Shown piece by piece: positions 60,559 through 64,000 of a stretch of DNA of 64,000 bases. Location: positions 868,001-932,000 of the forward strand of contig FOCD01000002.1 of assembly GCA_900110015.1 (NCBI GenBank), in the 5' to 3' direction. Made by a program: the position numbers and the translations under genes. Under the pieces are notes generated by a model, which ran no database searches, was not told the origin of the DNA, and saw only the letters and a list, made by a program, of their open reading frames with translations. The first letter of the stretch is position 1, and every line of letters starts with the position of its first letter. The DNA comes from Terribacillus saccharophilus. Its GTDB lineage: Bacteria; Bacillota; Bacilli; Bacillales; Amphibacillaceae.

Positions 60559-61686
60559 CTATTTAGACATGAGAATACGTACTGTATGGAGACGTATGCT
60601 CTCCAATGGACCAGCCTTGAATAGACGAAGCCACACGTATGCAAATGCGATTTGCACTAGTGAGATGAGAAACCAAATTAGAATGATACTTAAGGAATCC
60701 ACTCTTCCGCCAAGAGCCAAGCCCCAACCATAAAAGAGGATAGAGCTTATGACATTTTGCATTACATAACAGCTCAAAGACATTCTTCCAACAAGTTCAA
60801 AGCAGCGCCAAAGCCATTTGCACTTACCATATTCTACCACGATTGAAATAACCGCAATATAGCCTATGGATAATATAGGTGCAAATAAGTAACGTACCGC
60901 TATATCAAGAGCACCTCCTGGTATGAAAATAAGCATATTCAAAGGCAGCCCTACACATATACCTAACGTAAATAGCTTCTTACGCTGTTGCTTTCCATTA
61001 TCATCTGGAGCGAAAACACCAGAACGCATGAGTAGAACTCCTAGTAGAAACAAAAAGATATTCATCGGTATAATAAGTATTGCTTCCATTCTTAATGGCA
61101 AGAAATGCATCAGACGGTATTGCACTTGCTCAAACCAAGTGCCCCCTTGATATAGTGCAACTACTTCCTCGAAGCTGCCTAACGTTACATTTGCAAAAAG
61201 ACTCGCTCCTAACAAAAATAGGATGACGACAGTGTGAATACTCCCAATCACAATCAGCACTCTTTTTATAAAACGATTGTCTCTATTTATCAGGAACATG
61301 ACAACCATTGCTGTTATTCCATAACTCATCAAAATGTCATATTCCATCACCAGGGTATAATGTATGAAACCTTCTATGAATATAAAAACAGCCGTGCCTA
61401 TATAAACCTTTGTCCAAGCTCTCCCGCGCCGCAGGGCTTGCTGATACTTCAGTTCCATGCCAACACCAAACATAATGGTTAACAAACCTAATAATTTCCC
61501 ATTTACTAGGAACAGCACAATCATCCTGACCAGATCTTCTGGCTGCCACCATCCCGAGTAATCGATGGTTGTAATGTAAGATAAATTACCCAAGTGTGCA
61601 AAGATCCATATATTTGTCCCCAGTGTCCCTAACACAGCGAATCCCCGCAGAATATCAAGTAAACGAATTCTCTCTGTACTTTTCAT
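60559..61686 (-). CDS. DUF418 membrane protein
   Basis: ATG 61686 has GTGAGGAT upstream and gives 375 residues; the longer frame has no site. About nine to ten helices follow the typical YeiB/DUF418 start RIRLLDILRGFAVLGTLGTNIWIF; the C-terminal half has GRMSLSCYVMQNVISSILFYG, the family hallmark. The function of DUF418 proteins is not established; transport or membrane modification has been suggested. It is the first gene of a DUF418-kinase-regulator operon, so the pair may respond to the same membrane signal. Confidence 0.85.
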   Translation of the reverse strand: MKSTERIRLLDILRGFAVLGTLGTNIWIFAHLGNLSYITTIDYSGWWQPEDLVRMIVLFLVNGKLLGLLTIMFGVGMELKYQQALRRGRAWTKVYIGTAVFIFIEGFIHYTLVMEYDILMSYGITAMVVMFLINRDNRFIKRVLIVIGSIHTVVILFLLGASLFANVTLGSFEEVVALYQGGTWFEQVQYRLMHFLPLRMEAILIIPMNIFLFLLGVLLMRSGVFAPDDNGKQQRKKLFTLGICVGLPLNMLIFIPGGALDIAVRYLFAPILSIGYIAVISIVVEYGKCKWLWRCFELVGRMSLSCYVMQNVISSILFYGWGLALGGRVDSLSIILIWFLISLVQIAFAYVWLRLFKAGPLESIRLHTVRILMSK

Positions 61687-61921
61687 TATCCTCACGCCAT
61701 CCTTTCCGAAGCATTTGTATATTAATGATAAACAGAAAAAGGATGAGGATATATTCACACCTGTACGAAAAAGCTTATGACACATGTCATAAGCTACAAT
61801 ATTTACTCAAATGCTGTTCACTAAGTTAGTATCCAATTTTACTAGTTTTTTAAGAATCCCCTTCAATTATAGGCAGATTAACCGTTCTTTCTTATAAGCA
61901 AACTAATACTTTTTCTTGAGT

Positions 61922-61971
61922 TTAAAAAGTCCTGCACCTCCGATTCAATTTCGAAGGTGCAGGACTTTATT
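61922..61971. terminator. Bidirectional terminator before the SAF-domain gene
   Basis: AAAAAGTCCTGCACCT pairs with AGGTGCAGGACTTTAT (61924-61939 with 61955-61970) around a 15-base loop; it ends the minus-strand gene at 61985. Nothing else is seen in 61687-61921. Confidence 0.85.
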
Positions 61972-61984
61972 TACCATAGCGAGT

Positions 61985-63376
61985 TTAGAAGGATTTTACC
62001 CCAACTTCTAACGATAATCCTTTTTGATATACGTCAAATGTGTTTTTTTGAGTCGAATCAACTTCAATATCTTCGAAGCCAATCACCTCACCTTTATTCA
62101 CATCATTTTTCAGGGTTATATTATTTAATAGATAAAACGGAACAGCATCTTTCGCTTCATTTCTTTCGAATAACTGGGGCTTCACATCTTTTATTTCATG
62201 ATGATGTCCATATACTGTAAACGTATGTCCTGCTTTTAGATCTTCCTCGGCAACCCCTGCCATAACGGAAACTTGTCGTGTATCATGACGTGTTCCTACT
62301 CCCAGACGTTCTCCAAGTATAATTGATAATGGTGCTTCCAGTCCCATCATGTGGTATGGCTGATAAATACAGCCGTACTTTCCGCTCTTACTAATAATGT
62401 GACCTTTACCTCTTAATAAATCAACCATAATTTCGTTGTTGGCAAGCTCAAAAACGATAAAGACACCGCCAGCGAAACTAGGTTCATTCTTTTCTCTTAA
62501 TTGATAAAAGACATCCACTACTCCAGAACGATCTAATATCCCGCCATCTTCTTTAGGTACAAAGATTTCAGCTAATTCGTTCACTTTTGCGATTGGATAA
62601 TTAAGCCCTGGAGCTGCTGGTAGTAAGCCAGTAACATTAGATACTAAATTTATTTCACAAACATCTGCAGCAATTGTTCCAGTAAGTTCTTTTAAAGATT
62701 CATATCTTTGCTGCAGCGTACTTGTATCTTCATATTCCCATGCATTCATTATCTCTGGCTTATCATGATAGACTTCTTTTCCATCTGTATAGGTGAGTTT
62801 TCCAGAGTCTCTATCAAATACGAAATCATATTCACTAGATTTACCAGCTGCTACAATGTTTAGACCGAGCAGTTTCCCCCAAGAATATAAATCTACTAAA
62901 TTACGGGGCTGATCTCCATTTACCAGAGCATAAACAGTGTTATTTTCATGTGCTAATTGATTAAAATAAGTTCCGCTGAAACTATCCGTTTCCTTAGAAA
63001 CCATATACACATTGATACCATTTGTTAATGCATTTTCCGCAATATAAGTTCCAACATCCATGTTTCCAGTTGCCTCTAATACAGAAGAGATACCTGATTC
63101 CAGAACCAATTTGTAATCATCCACAACAATTATTTCACTTTCGTCCGTACGCTTCATTTCCTCTGCATTATGACAGATCACGATTTTTTCTTCGTTGTAT
63201 CCGCTTCCAATTAATGCATTATAACTTGCTTCAATATCTATTGAACAAACAATCCGAACATCAATTTGATCTACATTTTTAAGCTGTACTAACGACGTAT
63301 AACCAAACCCTTGAGAAGCTCCAACAATACCTAGCTTAATCTTTTTATCATAATCCAGTAATTTCGTATAATCCAT
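61985..63376 (-). CDS. Homoserine-dehydrogenase-like protein with C-terminal SAF domain (COG4091)
   Basis: The 463-residue protein has an N-terminal NAD(P)-binding fold (KLGIVGASQGFGYTSLVQL, residues 14-32; SSVLEATGNMDVGTYIAENAL about 95) and a middle catalytic-like domain containing LRGKGHIISKSGKYGCIYQPYHMMGLEAPLSIILG. The C-terminal SAF-like part has MAGVAEEDLKAGHTF and YLLNNITLKNDVNKGEVI. This matches COG4091. Relatives occur in sugar-acid and tetrose/tetronate catabolism. It lies downstream of an organic-anion transporter on the same strand, so a role in using the imported acid is likely. The substrate is unknown. Confidence 0.8.
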   Translation of the reverse strand: MDYTKLLDYDKKIKLGIVGASQGFGYTSLVQLKNVDQIDVRIVCSIDIEASYNALIGSGYNEEKIVICHNAEEMKRTDESEIIVVDDYKLVLESGISSVLEATGNMDVGTYIAENALTNGINVYMVSKETDSFSGTYFNQLAHENNTVYALVNGDQPRNLVDLYSWGKLLGLNIVAAGKSSEYDFVFDRDSGKLTYTDGKEVYHDKPEIMNAWEYEDTSTLQQRYESLKELTGTIAADVCEINLVSNVTGLLPAAPGLNYPIAKVNELAEIFVPKEDGGILDRSGVVDVFYQLREKNEPSFAGGVFIVFELANNEIMVDLLRGKGHIISKSGKYGCIYQPYHMMGLEAPLSIILGERLGVGTRHDTRQVSVMAGVAEEDLKAGHTFTVYGHHHEIKDVKPQLFERNEAKDAVPFYLLNNITLKNDVNKGEVIGFEDIEVDSTQKNTFDVYQKGLSLEVGVKSF

Positions 63377-63441
63377 TACTTTCTACCTCCGATTTACTTA
63401 TATTTCACAGCACTTTTATCTTATCTATCTCATTCCACATC

Positions 63442-64000
63442 TTAGAAAAATGCTACATATACGATCCACGCAACGAGAGGACCGGCAGCAATGATAAAGA
63501 TGGAAGCTTTTAATAAGTGATTATAAAATGTTGCTTTTGCTTCACCTTGCGCATTGGCTACAAAGATTGCTCCAGTGGTTGAGAACGGGCAGATATCAAC
63601 GATACTTGAAGCGATACAAACAGCTGCAACTGCACCCATAACCCAGATATCTCCAGTGGCTAACATTGGAATCAATAAAGGAACTACAGCACCAAGGAAA
63701 CCTGTCGTTGATACAAAAGCAGAAATAATACCGCCAATATAACATGTCACCAATATAGCCAATAACGGATTATCTACCTCTGAAACCAAGTGCGTAATGT
63801 AATCGGTTACACCGATTTGCTCCAGAACTCCAACATACGTTACGATACCAGAAACCATTAAGATGATGCTCCATGGAATTTTACTAACAATTTCTTTTTG
63901 TCGTGCAGGATTAAATAATGCAAGTATAAGACCAAGCGTTAAACCTGCAAACCCCATGTTCATTTCAAAGACCATACCCAAAGTGATTAAAGCCCCTAAT
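63442..64000 (-). CDS. SLC13/MatC-like dicarboxylate transporter, C-terminal part (5' end outside window)
   Basis: The frame stays open to the window end, so the N-terminal part lies beyond it. The visible ~186 residues hold about five helices with the pattern LGLILALFNPARQKEIVSKIPWSIILMVSGIVTYVGVLEQIG, CYIGGIISAFVSTTGFLGAVVPLLIP and SSIVDICPFSTTGAIFVANA, the conserved C-terminal motif of SLC13/MatC-like carriers. It would import a dicarboxylate or related acid. It is probably the first or an early gene of an operon with the SAF-domain protein 65 bases downstream. Confidence 0.8.
   Translation of the reverse strand, partial: LGALITLGMVFEMNMGFAGLTLGLILALFNPARQKEIVSKIPWSIILMVSGIVTYVGVLEQIGVTDYITHLVSEVDNPLLAILVTCYIGGIISAFVSTTGFLGAVVPLLIPMLATGDIWVMGAVAAVCIASSIVDICPFSTTGAIFVANAQGEAKATFYNHLLKASIFIIAAGPLVAWIVYVAFF

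Noticed and set aside
1..64000. CRISPR arrays, insertion sequences, prophage or tRNA genes
   Set aside because: No regularly spaced repeats, transposase or integrase motifs, or tRNA-like CCA-ended cloverleafs were seen by eye on either strand.

Overview
The window is a 64 kb piece of a low-GC Gram-positive chromosome. LXG toxins, a Rap-Phr pair, a T-box, a PyrR-type attenuator, a glycine riboswitch, CtaA, RlmH and AGGAGG-type ribosome sites with many GTG/TTG starts all point to a Bacillaceae member. An environmental or halotolerant genus near Terribacillus or Oceanobacillus is a guess. I see no rRNA, tRNA, CRISPR array, transposase or integrase.

Layout. 0-1.9 kb: the C-terminal part of an LXG toxin with a glycine-rich hydrophobic tail, a membrane immunity candidate and a DUF4176 protein. 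2-5 kb: codBA behind a PyrR-type attenuator. 5-8.4 kb: two-component system plus an ABC transporter of BcrAB type. 8.5-14.5 kb: chemoreceptor, YiiX-like hydrolase, serine hydrolase and small proteins. 14.7-16.4 kb: T-box leader and a short archaeal/eukaryotic-type prolyl-tRNA synthetase. 17.6-20.5 kb: LXG-HNH toxin with SUKH and SUFU immunity genes. 20.6-22.3 kb: amino acid permease behind a single-aptamer glycine riboswitch. 22.4-24.4 kb: Gly-rich protein, YjaZ-like protease, methyltransferase. 24.4-27.6 kb: two tandemly duplicated orphan histidine kinases. 28-30.2 kb: YrbG-like antiporter and BASS transporter. 30.5-35.6 kb: LXG-HNH toxin, its immunity gene, then an array of immunity genes mixed with a frameshifted Imm22 gene and short remnants that read like toxin C-terminal tips. 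35.8-42.5 kb: alcohol dehydrogenase/TetR pair, rlmH, ctaA with a hydrolase and a PadR regulator, Rap-Phr. 43-57.4 kb: a peptide-use block (Opp/Dpp transporter, D-aminopeptidase, M42 peptidase, Lrp regulator, amidohydrolase, S9 peptidase, pyroglutamyl peptidase, SNF transporter, CutC). 57.4-61.7 kb: lipoprotein and a DesKR-like two-component system with a DUF418 protein. 62-64 kb: SAF-domain homoserine-dehydrogenase-like protein and the start of an SLC13/MatC-like transporter cut by the window edge.

The strongest unusual signal is at 32.8-35.6 kb. Intact immunity genes sit directly behind short open fragments whose stop codons fall on or just before the next ribosome site. This is what repeated replacement of toxin C-terminal domains would leave. 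The type VII secretion genes and the small LXG partner (Lap) genes are not in this window, so export must depend on loci elsewhere.
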